The notes under the pieces: generated by a model | Databases searched by the model: none | Told to the model about the DNA's origin: nothing | What the model saw: only the letters and a program-made list of their open reading frames with translations | Part shown: positions 21,713 through 33,027 of the stretch, piece by piece | Layout: each line of letters begins with the position of its first letter | How positions within the stretch are numbered: the stretch's first letter is position 1 | From: Plantago ovata | Lineage: Eukaryota > Streptophyta > Magnoliopsida > Lamiales > Plantaginaceae | Direction: 5' to 3' | NCBI GenBank assembly: GCA_028274465.1 | Contig: CM051458.1 | Span: 71,270,885 to 71,334,884 of the forward strand | Length of the DNA stretch: 64,000 nt | Position numbers and translations under genes: made by a program

Positions 21713-23112
21713 TGATGAACGTATTTTTGACGCGTTCATCTTGTCTTTTTTACCTTATTTTGCTATCTTTTAGCCTTGTTTTTTGGTTAGTTTTGTAGAA
21801 TAGTGTCACGTTTTGTGTTTTTTGCATTTTCAGGCACTTAGGTACGAAACGGTGTTTTGGAGCTAAAAACGAAGCATTTTGGATGAAAAATGACCCCGTT
21901 GAAGTTCCCCAATCTCCGTGGCTTGTTCGTAAGTGTTTGAGCATCAATAAGCATCGAGAAGGATGAGTCCAAGGCACCCGAGGGCCGTACGAGGGCAAAA
22001 AGATTGAGTTTGAAGACAAAAATCTGCCTAGGAGCCAAGCTAAGCGCCTGGAATAGTGAAGCGCTCCGCTTCATTTTCCAGGAGCTTTGGCACAGCAGCC
22101 AAGCGAAGCGCTTGGAGGGCCAAAGCGCTTCGCTTGCCAAGCGCTCCGCTTGGACTCTCCAAGCGGTCCGCTTGGCAGCGGTTACGTTTTCGGATTTTAC
22201 TTCTTAGATCTGATCTTCTGTTACTTTTGGGGAGACTTTTGAACTGTAACTTCGTTTTGGAGAGCTCCTAAGCCCCAAAACTCAGAGAAAACTCAGATTA
22301 CATTGTATTTTAGCTTGGGATTCAAGGTTTTGATTGGGATTCATCCTTTGTAATCATCTACGGAGAAGTTTTCTTTGCTTTCCACCGACTAGTGACAGCT
22401 TTGGTGGTAACTTGTATCACTCTCTTGTCTTGTAGTTTGATATGATGTATTCTGATTATTATATATATGAATTGATGTCTATGTTGATGAATATGAGTAG
22501 CTAAATCTTTTGTGTTGGTGGTAGAATGTAGAATATGCATGCTATGGGTTATGTTTATGCTTACATGAGATTGTGATTCAATCTTGCTTCAAATCCCTTC
22601 ATATGATTCTTAGTTGCCTATAAAATATATTCGAATTGAGTATAGTTACAAACTCTTGGTCAATGAAAGCTATAAGATTGTATGTTAGAGATTTGCAGCA
22701 TGCTAGATAAATGGTGTTGGTGACAAGCACCTCTAAAGTATTGATAATGATCTTTTATGATGTGTGTCTTAAAGTTGCCTAGACGAGTTGCTTAGCAGAC
22801 TTGATCGAAGGTTTTACGCACTGAACTTGTGAGCATATTCGTAACCCATGCATGTGTATTTGATTTCTACCACCAACCGTTTTCCAAACTTGTTTACAAC
22901 AATCTGATTACTCGTTGCTTTGTTCAAAGGAAACCATTCTACAAACATTTGAATTCGTTGACTGAAATTGCTAGCAAAAACCTCAAACAAAGCCACGTTA
23001 GGTCCCGAGAGAACGACACTCGGGGACAACTTGCCATTGCACTCTAGTTTGTGTAGTGATAAGTGTTCTTAGGCTTTTAAACAAATTTAATTGGTGAAAA
23101 ACGACATCATCA
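21713..23112 (+). repeat. 3' LTR of element A
   Basis: 1400 bp, the same length and ends as the 5' LTR, with roughly 25 scattered differences by eye. It ends ACATCATCA before the GAACG duplication. Confidence 0.92.
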
Positions 23113-24745
23113 GAACGAATTTAGAGACTAGAGACAAGAGGTCTCCTCCTAGGAGGTCACCTCTAAGGAGATATAGCAACTACACGGACTTAAATAGGCC
23201 AAGATCCGACATCTTGAACTATATAGTCTCGAGGAAGCTAGACGTCTCCTGGCCACCCCCAATCCAATAAAACCGAAAGAACAAGAGTTCGGAGAAATTT
23301 TGCCAGTTTCACAAAGGGAAGGGACATACCTCTGATGAGTGCGTCGAACTCAAAAATGAAATCGAGAGGATGATACGTACCGGGCTGTTGGTCAACTACA
23401 TCCGTAAAGAAGAACCTCTAGCGATCCTACCTCCGCCACCTCAAGTGGGGATCGAGCACCACCCCCAAGGGAATCCTCATTATGATGATATTCATAATTA
23501 CAACAATTATGAAAACCGTCCCGTGAACAGAAGCATCCACACTCTTACAATTGCCGGAGGACCCGCGGGAGGCGACACTCGAAATCAGAGGGAGATCATA
23601 GCTGATAATCTCAGAGTCCGAGATGTGAAGTATGCCCAAGTGGCAGTACCAGGAACCAACGTCATCTCTTTTGACGATAGTGAAATACCACTAAGGCACG
23701 CCGGGGGAGGAAACATCTACGACCCTTGTGTTCCGCTAGTGGTTTCCCTTGATGTTCAATCCTACAAGTTAGGAAGGATCATCGTCGATACCAGATGTTC
23801 AACTAACTTGATCTTCACGGGAACCTTGAACAGGATGCAAATGAATCCAAGAGAAGGTCTTAAAGAAGTGAGGAGTGCCTTGGTAGGCTTTGTAGGACAA
23901 TCTATCATGCCCCTTGGAATGATCAACCTGACGGTCTCAATGGGAAGTGCTCCGCGATGAGTAACTCAACATGTTCCCTTTGTGGTCGTCGATATGCCTT
24001 TTGATTATTTCGTAGTCTTGGGTAGACCCGACCTCTCCCAATTCCGAGCCGTAGTGTCTACAGTCCACAACAAGTTGAAGTTCCCCACTCCATTGGGAAT
24101 TGGACAAGAAGTAGGAGACATAAGAGTGGCATGGGAATGCTACAACATGTCAGCTAAGTTCACTTCCAGGGTTGCCATCGGAGAGCCCAACCCGGGTCAA
24201 TCACTCGAAGAGCAGCCTCTTGTTCACAACGCTCCTTATCGTTTCTATACGGCTCGGCGAGTGAAGAAAAAATCAAAAAAGCCAAGTCCGTCACTTAGGC
24301 GAAGGAAAGCAAGTCAAAAGAAAGAGAAGGATATCCTGGTAGGAGCTGTCAAAGAGCTCGAGGAGTATCAAGTTATACCCCCAATACCACCCTCTTCCAA
24401 GAAGAAGAAATTCTTCGAGGAAAACAAGATTGAAGCTAGAGAAACCTTCGAAGAAATCCAAATTGTCGAAGGAAGTTCCGACAAGGTTACCAAGATTGGG
24501 AACGAGATGACTACAAAAGTGAGAATGAAACTCATTCAATGTTTGAAAGACAACAACGACATCTTCGCGTGGAGTACCGAGGACCTCAAGGGGATCGACC
24601 CACGTGTTGCGGTTCACCGTCTGAACGTTGACCCGTCGATCACCCATATTCCAGAAAAGCAAAGAGACTTCAGTGCAGAAGACAATGGCATCATTGAAGC
24701 GGAAGTCCAAAGATTGCTTAAGGCCAGTGACATCAAGGAAGTAAG
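23113..24745 (+). pseudogene. Tat gag C-terminus, protease and RT start
   Basis: Tat coding resumes after element A. It first reads NLETRDKRSPPRRSPLRRYS and LNRPRSDILNYI, then a broken FCQFHKG zinc-type segment, then DECVELKNEIERMIRTGLL. The protease region (23370-23960) has IIVDTRCSTNLIFTGTL where Tat proteases carry a VDTGSS-type active site, so Gly is lost. TGA 23958-23960 interrupts before VVVDMPFDYFVVLGRPDL. The frame then continues through a Lys-rich linker to the RT start (HIPEKQRDFSAE, EVQRLLKASDIKEV), where B1 interrupts it. Confidence 0.82.
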
Positions 24746-25087
24746 TGATGAATGTGTATTTTACACTTTCATTTGAGTCTTTTTCACCTATTTTAGCTAT
24801 CCTCTATGTTAATTTAGCTATATTTTAGTGCATTTTACTGGAATAGTGTCACGTTTACCTTTAGTTTTTATTTTACAGGTTTTGGTTGAAAAATGAGGTT
24901 TTCCGGGCAATTATATTGAAGTAGACAAGGAATTGGTGTTCCAGAAGCCTAATTGGAGTATCTGAAGGTTTCCGGATAGGATTTGAAGTATAGGGATCGA
25001 ATCTGGAGGTTAGAAGGCCACTAGAAGTCAGAAACCGAGTCCGAAAAGGGGAAGAAATCCGAACATGCGTATCTGGCCGAGTTTTAC

Positions 25088-25170
25088 TCCCGGGCGAATC
25101 GCCCGGGATGTGGGGCGAATCGCCCCACACCAGGCGAATCGCCCGGTGTGTGGGGCCCTTCGCCCCACAC
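25088..25170. repeat. GC palindrome array (GGGGCG-N3-CGCCCC) in the B1 LTR
   Basis: Four adjacent palindromes: CCCGGGCG-AAT-CGCCCGGG, GTGGGGCG-AAT-CGCCCCAC, an AGGCG-AAT-CGCCCGG form, and GTGGGGCC-CTT-CGCCCCAC. Repeated at 32128-32212, in B2 (45651-45742, 52618-52700), in both solo LTRs, and after gag (28540-28602). Confidence 0.88.
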
Positions 25171-25190
25171 AATTCGTAGCCTATATATAG

Positions 25191-25200
25191 TTGCTCAGTT
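25191..25200 (+). promoter_or_regulatory. TATA box of the B-family LTR
   Basis: CTATATATAG, conserved in all B-type LTRs (32221-32230; minus-strand copies near 9454, 45631, 52600 and 56856). Confidence 0.75.
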
Positions 25201-25990
25201 TTTCTCCGTTTTTCATACTTTTCCAGACCTTTTCTCTCACCTTTCTCTGTAGTTTTAGGTAGGAACTTCCCAGAGCCTGTTCTGGGGGTTCTTAGCTTAG
25301 GAGATACTTTTTCATAGCAGTTTGGAGCTTGTAAGATCGCGATTCTTCGAAGATTGACAACCTTCGGTAACATTGTATCTTACAGTTTTTCTACTTATTT
25401 TTATATATCTTTCAACATGTTTTCTTCTATGATTTCTGTTGATTGCATGACAACTATGAGTAGCTAAACTTCTCGTTGGTGATAGTATGTGAATTATTAG
25501 CGAAGGGTTAATAATTATGCTAATGGCTATATCGCGCATTATACTCTGAGTTATTGCTTTATTTCTTTGATCTATCTAAATCTCTATCTTCGTATTGTTG
25601 ATTAATTATTGCACACAATTGGATAATTCATTGGTCTTTGACCTATCTAAATCTATATCTTCGTAGTGTTTGATAATTACAACTGGACAATTCATTGATC
25701 AAAGATCTCTATGCAAAACCGAGGAATTTATGCATAATTATTAACCCGTTATGCTTTGAAGAACCATACTATCACCAATCTCCATTATCTGTTAAGAAAA
25801 ACCTTTGCTAAATCGTCTGCTGTTTTATATTCTAAATTAGATTAGAGAAAGCTAGTTATAGTCATTAGAGATCGACACTCGAGGTTATTCTACTGCTACA
25901 CTACGGTTTTCGTTGTAGTTGTGAATTGCCTTTGGCTAAATAACAAATTTATTTGATACGTTGGACCCGACATCCACACGTTCATCAAAT

Positions 25991-26007
25991 TGGCGCCGTT
26001 GCCGGGG
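25991..26007 (+). promoter_or_regulatory. tRNA-Asp primer-binding site of B1
   Basis: TGGCGCCGTTGCCGGGG, 3 bases after the LTR; identical to that of element A. Confidence 0.9.
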
Positions 26008-26133
26008 ACTATACTCCTTTTTTCTGTTTAATTTGTTTATATTTTCAGCATTCAATTCCTAGTTCTAGTAGGTTTTAGTTTTCCTATTTAATCTCTCTCT
26101 GATACTCCTTTCCTAGTTTGTTACAGATAGTGT

Positions 26134-28284
26134 ATGCCACATACACGATCTAGAGGAACACCGCTTGCTGATTCAATTGCTGAGATCGACAGAGTCTACC
26201 ACCAAAGAAGGCGACTACTTGAAAGGCGTGAACTAGAGGAAATAGAGGATACCGATTTCTCAGAATCTCTACACAGTCTTTTCAAGGAAACCGACGGAAT
26301 GGCAGAAGCTAGACCACTGAAAGCATGGGTTCAACCCTCCAAGGATCGTATGAGGGGGCCGACGATTGTTCTTTCGTCTGCAACTCGAGATCTGGAAATC
26401 AAGAACCACACATTCCAACAACTTTCGAGGTTCTATGGCTTAGCAAGGGAAGATGTGATGGGGTACTTGCACGATATCGATGATTTCGTCAACCAACTCC
26501 CACGACCCGGAGCTGAAATAACAACGGATGAGTTGCAGATGAAGGTTTTTGCTATTGGGCTTGGCGACTGAGCCAAGTCATGGTTGAGTTCTCTACCAGC
26601 AGGCTCGCTGGACACTTGAGAGAAGGTTTTTTCAGCATTTATGGAAAAATACTTCCCTCACACCTTGACTACCGCGCTAAAGGTGCAAATCACTGGATTC
26701 AAACAGGACTATGATTAGACCATCTACACTGCGTTTGAGAGGTTCCAAGATTTCACGAACAAGTGCCCTCACCATGGTTTTGAGCTTTCTGACCTAGTCC
26801 AACACTTCTACAATGGACTAACCTTCAAGAACCAACAAGTGGTGGATTTCCAATGCCGAGGCAATATTTGGGAGGAAACCGCGGAAGCCGTCTGGGCAGT
26901 TTTCGAAAGGCTTGCTAAGGCTTCGCAGTTCAAGGACCCAAGAGCAATGGTTAGGAGACGTGGACCTGAAGCTCCACCGACTCAAGAAGCCCCTATGTAT
27001 AGGGGGAATGGGGATCAATTCGAGTGCTTTACCAACGAATTGAAACAAGTCCTCAAGAGCGCCACTGGAACAACTGTTTCGAACGAAGTTTGCCGAATAT
27101 GCAAGAACTATGGGCATGGGGCTCATATGTGTAGATCGGAGCTTGCGTATGATGATGGCAACTAGGCTCAAGGAGGCGTAGAGGAAGCCTTTGCTACGGA
27201 GTTTGGTACTCAAGAAGCTAGCTACGGACAAGATGGTAGGAATCCTCGAGGTGGATTTTGGAGAAGAGGGTTCCGAAACAAACAAGGATATGCACCAGCT
27301 AGCCAAACTTATGGCCCTAACCAAGACCGTAGTAGGCTTAACAATGGTAATGACCACTGCGAAAACCCCGCTCCGAAAGAGCAACCGAAGTCGAAGTCGA
27401 CTCAACTGATGGAGAACTTGCAAAAGATGGTTGATCACACCCAAAGTTTTCTCAAACGTTATGAAGAAGATTCTGAGAAGACTAGGGCAAGACTTGATAG
27501 GTTTGAAGAGAGCACTAGGCTTGCCCATCAAAAGATGCAAGAGTTGATCGACCGAGGAGCAAGTAGGGAGCAAGGCAAACTGCCTAGAAACACTGAGAAG
27601 TCGATGTCTATTACCTTGGTGGGTGATCTACCTGTCGAAATCACCATCAAGAAGGTTGCTAAGTGCGAGTGTTGCAAGGGGGAAGTGCCCCCACATGCTA
27701 AGGAAGAAGAGAAGGACCTTGGTTCTGACGAGAGTGAAGAGGAGCAAGAGGATCCCGAGCCACTCCCTCAAAGTTTCGATGTTAAGGTCGGGATTTGTGA
27801 GCTTAAAGATGTCCGTGCCACACTAGACACGGGATCCTACTCTAATGTGCTCCCTATGAATGTGTTCGAGAAGAGTAGCCTTGGAAAACTATCTGAGCAT
27901 AAGGCTATTGTGCAACTGGCAGATGGATCCTTTGTGAGACCCGAGGGCGTTGTGAAGAATGTATTGGTCAAGATTGGTGAAGCTTCTGTATACACCAATT
28001 TTGTAGTTATGCCGGCGTCTACACCTGGGACGGGGGATGTCGTTCTCTTGGGGCGAACGTTCTTGACTAAGCTACGCTCCGTGATGGACATCTACCGAAG
28101 GACTTGCACTATTGAGGTGGATGGCAAGCGACATGTGTTGCGAGCCATATCTGATCCACCTGATACTTCTCACACTATTAACTACTGTGGTTTTGCTTCC
28201 TATGTTCATTCTTATTCACAGGTTCGTGGCATGAGGAGGAGATCCATGAAGGGGAAGTCTAGTACCCTCAAGAAAAAGAGCTAG
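26134..28284 (+). pseudogene. Gag-protease of B1 (four in-frame stops)
   Basis: One frame of 717 codons with no indel, interrupted by TGA 26569, TGA 26617, TAG 26716 and TAG 27163; each is a sense codon in B2. Domains: N-terminus MPHTRSRGTPLADS; capsid region (FYGLAREDVMGYLHDIDDF, CPHHGFELSDLVQHFYNGL); zinc knuckle CRICKNYGHGAHMC near 27100; coiled coil (YEEDSEKTRARLDRFEES); acidic linker; protease with ATLDTGSYSNVLPMNVFE near 27820 and VVLLGRTF. The C-terminus EVDGKRHVLRA...MKGKSSTLKKKS ends at TAG, with no pol after it. Compared with A it adds a zinc knuckle. Confidence 0.88.
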
Positions 28285-28327
28285 GCGCAGACAGGAGTCG
28301 AGTCAAAGACTTTAAACAATGACGCTA

Positions 28328-28345
28328 TCCAGGAGGCAACCCGGA
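28328..28345 (+). other. Conserved hairpin after gag in B1
   Basis: TCCAGG-AGGCAA-CCCGGA, with one mismatch in the stem where B2 is perfect. It lies 43 bases after the gag stop, as in A. Confidence 0.75.
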
Positions 28346-28539
28346 GTTTTTATCGCTTTTTTACCGCTTTCTTGCATGCATTCATTATTGAACAATTTGC
28401 TTTTCATATGTGAATTTGTTCGTCTCTGTGTCGTATATGCTTATGTTATGTTTGAGTGAGATTTTACGAGTGGTTCTATGAGAAAAATGGTTTTCGGGGA
28501 CTTAAAACCGTGTTTTTTTCGGAGGATTTCGTCTCCCCG

Positions 28540-28602
28540 CATCAGGAGGTGGGGGGCGAATCGCCCCGCACCCGGGGCGACTCGCCCCACGACCTCTGCA
28601 GG
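28540..28602. repeat. Second GC palindrome array of B1, downstream of gag
   Basis: GGGGCG-AAT-CGCCCC and GGGGCG-ACT-CGCCCC forms, as in the LTR. A CT-rich, leader-like stretch and then an intron-like segment follow, so this could mark an internal promoter. Confidence 0.75.
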
Positions 28603-28821
28603 TCAAAAACGCAGAATTCTCCCTTTTCAGCTCATTTTCTTCATCCTATCCATTTCTTTATCCCCAAAACTCGAAATTCGCGAAATTACCTTCAAATCTT
28701 CATAAAACCTTCATTTCTCCACCAAATTTAGTGTTCTGTAGCTTCAGTCGAAGCCCATTACGTGCTCCTTCTTTTCATCCGAACAGATTTCACCCTAGTG
28801 CACTCGTTTTCCGGATCTGAG

Positions 28822-29365
28822 GTATCTTCTTATGAACCCTAATTTTACAAATTTGGGGGTTTTCTAATTTGAGCTTCAATTTGGCTTAAATGATGTATGG
28901 GTAGGATGTTTGTGTGATTAGAAGAATTATTTACTATCAATTGCATGCTCAAATATGCTTGAAATGTTGATTTGGGAATTTTGCTACTAGATATTTTTAT
29001 CTTGTTATGCAATATATCTTTTTCTTTGATTTCATACATATGATTGTGCTTATTGATGTAATGATGATGGATTTGATGGTAGAATGCATAATTGTTGAGT
29101 ATGAGAATTTATGATGCTAGAATTTTTCGCTTCTATGGTATGAATTGAGCCTTATTATTTAGGTTATTGGTTGTCTAGCAAAAGCATAATGTGATGTATT
29201 GCATGTAGTAGTTACATTGGTATGTTGCATGTTGAAGAAGCTAGGCTAGACATTAAGGATTTGGGGAGTTCGATTGTTGATTATATCACTTTTGTGTTTC
29301 GTTCTTACATTAGCATATGCATGGGTCAGTTTTGTGTCATACGAGGTACTAACTGTTGTTTGTAG
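28822..29365 (+). other. Probable intron in the 3' region of B1
   Basis: GT at 28822 (CTGAG/GTATC) and AG at 29365 (TTTGTAG/GAACCATG); 544 bp, AT-rich. B2 has the matching segment at 48444-48984 (541 bp) with the same borders. A short ATG frame follows at once. Confidence 0.6.
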
Positions 29366-30162
29366 GAACCATGCCAAGGGAGAGGAGCACTCCCGTATGA
29401 TTACTATGAAGTATTGGAGGGGGAACGATTACAACCATGTCAAGGAGAATGATCTTGTTAGAGGTGCGTTCGAGCCACGGGCTCTTGCAACAACGTCGCG
29501 GATTATCCAAGAGGAGGAGCTAGAGTACACCTGGAGTAAGGACTCCTATGCCTATTCATGCACCACCAAAGGGACAGAAACAATTATTACATCAGCAATC
29601 CATCACAAGGACTGCAAAGTTCGAGTGAATAGGAAGGCACCGGGACGATCTTGCCGCGACGGATTCAATCTTGAGTTGACAGTGGCTAGAAGGTTCCGAA
29701 GCGCTAGCTTGGTTCCAAAACATAATGACATGGGTGCCCAGCCCCTCTTAGGGGTGCCCCTTGACTGCCTCTAAAGGGAGCATCATATAGACATCGGTCG
29801 CATCAACCGTAGAGAATGAGGTCGACATAGGAAAAAATGGAAGACAACCTCCGGGTATCCGAGCAGCTTGATTTAACCTCCTCGAGGTGTAAAACGTTGG
29901 AGAGGGAGGCTCTGATACCACTGCTCTTTCCCCTTCAACAGTTCACAACCTATTGGAGAGATACCGGGTGGAAGATTCCATAACAGTGGCGGACGATCTT
30001 GAAGATTCTCTTCGACAATGCAACTCTACTGGTGATGATGTTGGTGACAGTAGTGACAATGAAGGCCATACGGACAATGATGATACAGATGGAGGAGTTG
30101 TTCCTATCCGGCCTATAAATGGAACTACCGCACCTACCAGAAGACCTGATGATCACCTATAA
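29366..30162 (+). pseudogene. Downstream ORF remnant of B1 (env position)
   Basis: The first ATG after the intron opens only ten codons. A frame with YWRGNDYNHVKENDLVRG and CTTKGTETI runs to 29774 and is recognisable in B2. Farther on, a tail reading MERYRVEDSITVADDLEDSL and then Asp/Gly-rich ends at 30160-30162, at the same place as its B2 counterpart. Its position after the hairpin is where Athila-type elements carry an env-like ORF. I do not recognise the protein and cannot say which frame was once coding. Confidence 0.35.
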
Positions 30163-31756
30163 GGCTCCCAGAGCAGTCCCAATAACTCACAAGCAGCATA
30201 CTCAGCCGACCGAGGCCAAACCATGCGGTAACATCTAGTATCACATATTATTTCCTTATTTTCTTACTGCTATGGACTAGCGTTAATTTCATGAGGGGGG
30301 GTGGGATTTAAGTGATCTAGTGTTGTTAGTTTGGAGCTTGCCATTGATGGTTTAGAGCTTGGTATTGGTAGGATGAGTATAGTACCTTGCATGTTTTATC
30401 CGTCTGCATTTGCATTTGCACGTTTACTGCTTTCTTAGTTTTTAGGTTGCATTCACTTCATTCATCCTAGGATAGTCTTGCATGTTTTTTATGGAGTTTA
30501 TTGCCTAATTTTTTGAACTTTTTTATTGGGTAGATTAACTAACTATGCCATTAATCATATGCTTCATCTCTATGAATTTGTTTGAGGTTTTTCTCGCTTG
30601 GGTCGTCACATTTATGTATTGCTCTTAGTTAAGCTTGGTAGTCTCGACATCACTTAGTGGTGTTTTCTCTACTGCGGTTCCCGAAGGCCTTTATAATAGG
30701 ATGATGCATGTTAGGGTCTTATGGTTGTTTTCCCGAGTAATTATGTACCTAAGAGGCAACAAGTCTTCACCATGCTTTGAGATTGCTAAATGCCTAGGAA
30801 GGAGGTAGTGTGACGTTGTGTGATACTTTATTTGCAACCTATTCTTTCGAATAGGTTTCGGGAGGGGGTTACACTATCTTTAGACTTGTTTTTCGTTTTT
30901 CATTTCTGTGTTGTGAGGTTATTTTTCCTTTCTCGTAAATTTTGTACTCCAACCTATTCTTTCGAATAGGTTTGGGGAAGTCAGTTGTCATTTTTGTTTC
31001 TCTTTTCGTTGTGCTACTGCTGGCTAAAAAAAATCGAAAAAAAGAAAGAAAAATTCTAGGAAAAAAGAAAAAAAAGAAAAAAGAATCTGGAAAGAAAAAA
31101 AAAAGAAAAAAAGAGAAAAGACCCCAAAAGAGCAAAGAAGTGTCAAAAAAAAAAGAAAAGCCAAATAGCAGTTTAGCAAAGTGTTGTGTCTCATTTTCCA
31201 ATTCTTGTAATATTCGTAATCGTGTTGTAATTTTCTATTTTTTTGTCTTTTGTTTTTGAGTGTCATCTGTTCTAGACCACCCTCGTCCTGCCATTCAGGA
31301 AGTGGTGAAAATCGTAAGGCTTTGCTTGAGAGATGGGTAGAATAGGGGAGTGTTATCTTTTATAGGGAACCCTCCTTCGTTTGATGAGAGCCAGTACTGG
31401 TTCGACCTCTTTGAGGAAAAGTCTTAACTTGGTGAACAACAGTAAGTCCTCAGTTTCATAGGCACGGGACAACCATTCGTATCTTAACATGTTTCATTAC
31501 GTCGTCACTGACTAGGTCCAGGTAGAGAATGTTACGAGAGACTATCTTGTTCTAACATAAGTGCTTATGTGGATCTGTATGAGTTAATCGAGGCATTCTT
31601 CAACCTATATTCATGTTTTGATTTATATAGTTCATGTTCATATGTTTTTTGATAGATTCAGTAGACTAGTTCATTTCATTTGGCATGAGACTCCATTTTG
31701 TGTGTTGTATTGTTTTTTGCATTAGAGTCTAGCTTAGTTGCTTGAGGACAACCAAA
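30163..31756 (+). other. Noncoding 3' region of B1 with hairpins and purine tract
   Basis: Hairpins with arms AACCTATTC/GAATAGGTT are at 30836-30857 and 30951-30972, the second running on into TGGGGAAG. A purine tract follows at 31025-31165, then blocks shared with A (GACCACCCTCGTC, GTTACGAGAGACT). The AG/CT-rich frames here are low complexity and not genes. Confidence 0.75.
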
Positions 31757-31774
31757 GGTTCGGTTTGGGGAGTT

Positions 31775-33027
31775 TGATGAATGTGTATTTTACACTTTCA
31801 TTTGAGTCTTTTTCACCTATTTTAGCTATCCTCTATGTTAATTTAGCTATATTTTAGTGCATTTTGTTAGAATAGTGTCACGTTTCTCTTTAGTTTTTAT
31901 TTTACAGGTTTTGGTTGAAAAACGAGGTTTTCCGGGCAATTATATTAAAGTAGACAAGGAATTGGTGTTCCAGAAGCCTAATTGGAGTATCTGAAGGTTT
32001 CCGGATAGGATTTGAAGTCTAGGGCTCGAATCTGGAGGTTAGAAGGCCACTAGAAGTCAGAAACCGAGTCCGAAAAGGAGAAGAAATCCAAAAATGCGTC
32101 GAAAACGCGTATCTAGCCGAGTTTTACTCCCGGGCGAATCGTCCGGGATGTGGGACAAATCGCCCCACACAAGGCGAATCGCCCGGTGTGTGGGGCCCTT
32201 CACCCCACACAATTCGTAGCCTATATATAGTTGCTCAGTTTTTCTCCGTTTTTCATACTTTTCCAGACCTTTTCTCTCACCTTTCTTTGTAGTTTTAGGT
32301 AGGAACTTCCCAGAGCCTGTTCTGGGGGTTCTTAGCTTAGGAGATACTTTTTCATAGCAGTTTGGAGCTTGTAAGATCGCGATTCTTCGAAGATTGACAA
32401 CCTTCGGTAACATTGTATCTTACAGTTTTTCTACTTATTTTTATATATCTTTCAACATGTTTTCTTCTATGATTTCTGTTGATTGCATGACAACTATGAG
32501 TAGCTAAACTTCTCGTTGGTGATAGTATGTGAATTCTTAGCGAAGGGTTAATAATTATGCTAATGGCTATATCGCGCATTATACTCTGAGTTATTGCTTT
32601 ATTTCTTTGATCTATCTAAATCTCTATCTTCGTATTGTTGATTAATTATTGCACACAATTGGACAACTCATTGGTCTTTGACCTATCTAAATCTATATCT
32701 TCGTAGTGTTTGATAATTACAACTGGACAATTCATTGATCAAAGATCTCTATGCAAAACCGAGGAATTTATGCATGAGTATTAACCCATTATGCTTTGAA
32801 GGACGATACTATCACCAATCTCCATTATCTGTTAAGAAAAACCTTTGCTAAATCGTCTGCTGTTTTATATTCTAAATTAGATTAGATAAAGCTAGTTATA
32901 GTCCTTAGAGATCGACACTCGAGGTTATTCTACTGCTACACTACGGTTTTCGTTGTAGTTGTGAATTGCCTTTGGCTAAATAACAAATTTATTTGATACG
33001 TTGGACCCGACATCCACACGTTCATCA
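31775..33027 (+). repeat. 3' LTR of element B1
   Basis: 1253 bp. TATA box at 32221-32230, palindromes at 32128-32212. Ends CGTTCATCA before GTAAG. Confidence 0.92.

Larger units (their letters stand above)
16408..23112 (+). mobile_element. Element A: gag-protease-only LTR retrotransposon, TSD GAACG
   Basis: LTRs of 1400 bp (16408-17807 and 21713-23112) are flanked by GAACG at 16403-16407 and 23113-23117. It has a tRNA-Asp PBS, one intact ORF for gag plus protease, about 2 kb of noncoding 3' sequence and a PPT. There is no RT, RNase H or integrase. This matches the class called TR-GAG: non-autonomous elements that keep gag and borrow pol enzymes. LTR copies differ at roughly 25 positions by eye. 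It sits in the Tat gag. Confidence 0.93.
24746..25987 (+). repeat. 5' LTR of element B1
   Basis: 1242 bp, TG...CA. Palindromes (25088-25170) stand directly upstream of a TATA box at 25191-25200, so they are in U3. The copies differ at about 2% by eye plus an 11-bp gap. Confidence 0.92.
24746..33027 (+). mobile_element. Element B1: gag-protease-only LTR retrotransposon, TSD GTAAG
   Basis: LTRs 24746-25987 and 31775-33027; GTAAG repeats at 24741-24745 and 33028-33032. The plan is the same as A: tRNA-Asp PBS, gag-protease, hairpin, noncoding 3' region with hairpins and purine tract, PPT. It also has an intron-like segment and a small downstream ORF remnant. No RT, RNase H or integrase. LTR termini are inverted repeats (TGATGAATGTGT and ACACGTTCATCA, 11 of 12 matching). 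It interrupts the Tat RT exactly between DIKEV and RYSDWVCNVVLV. Confidence 0.93.

Noticed and set aside
30942..31259. Lys-rich or Phe-rich frames over the purine tract (also 20772-21119 and 46645-46948)
   Set aside because: Low-complexity A/G sequence gives long open frames by chance on both strands.
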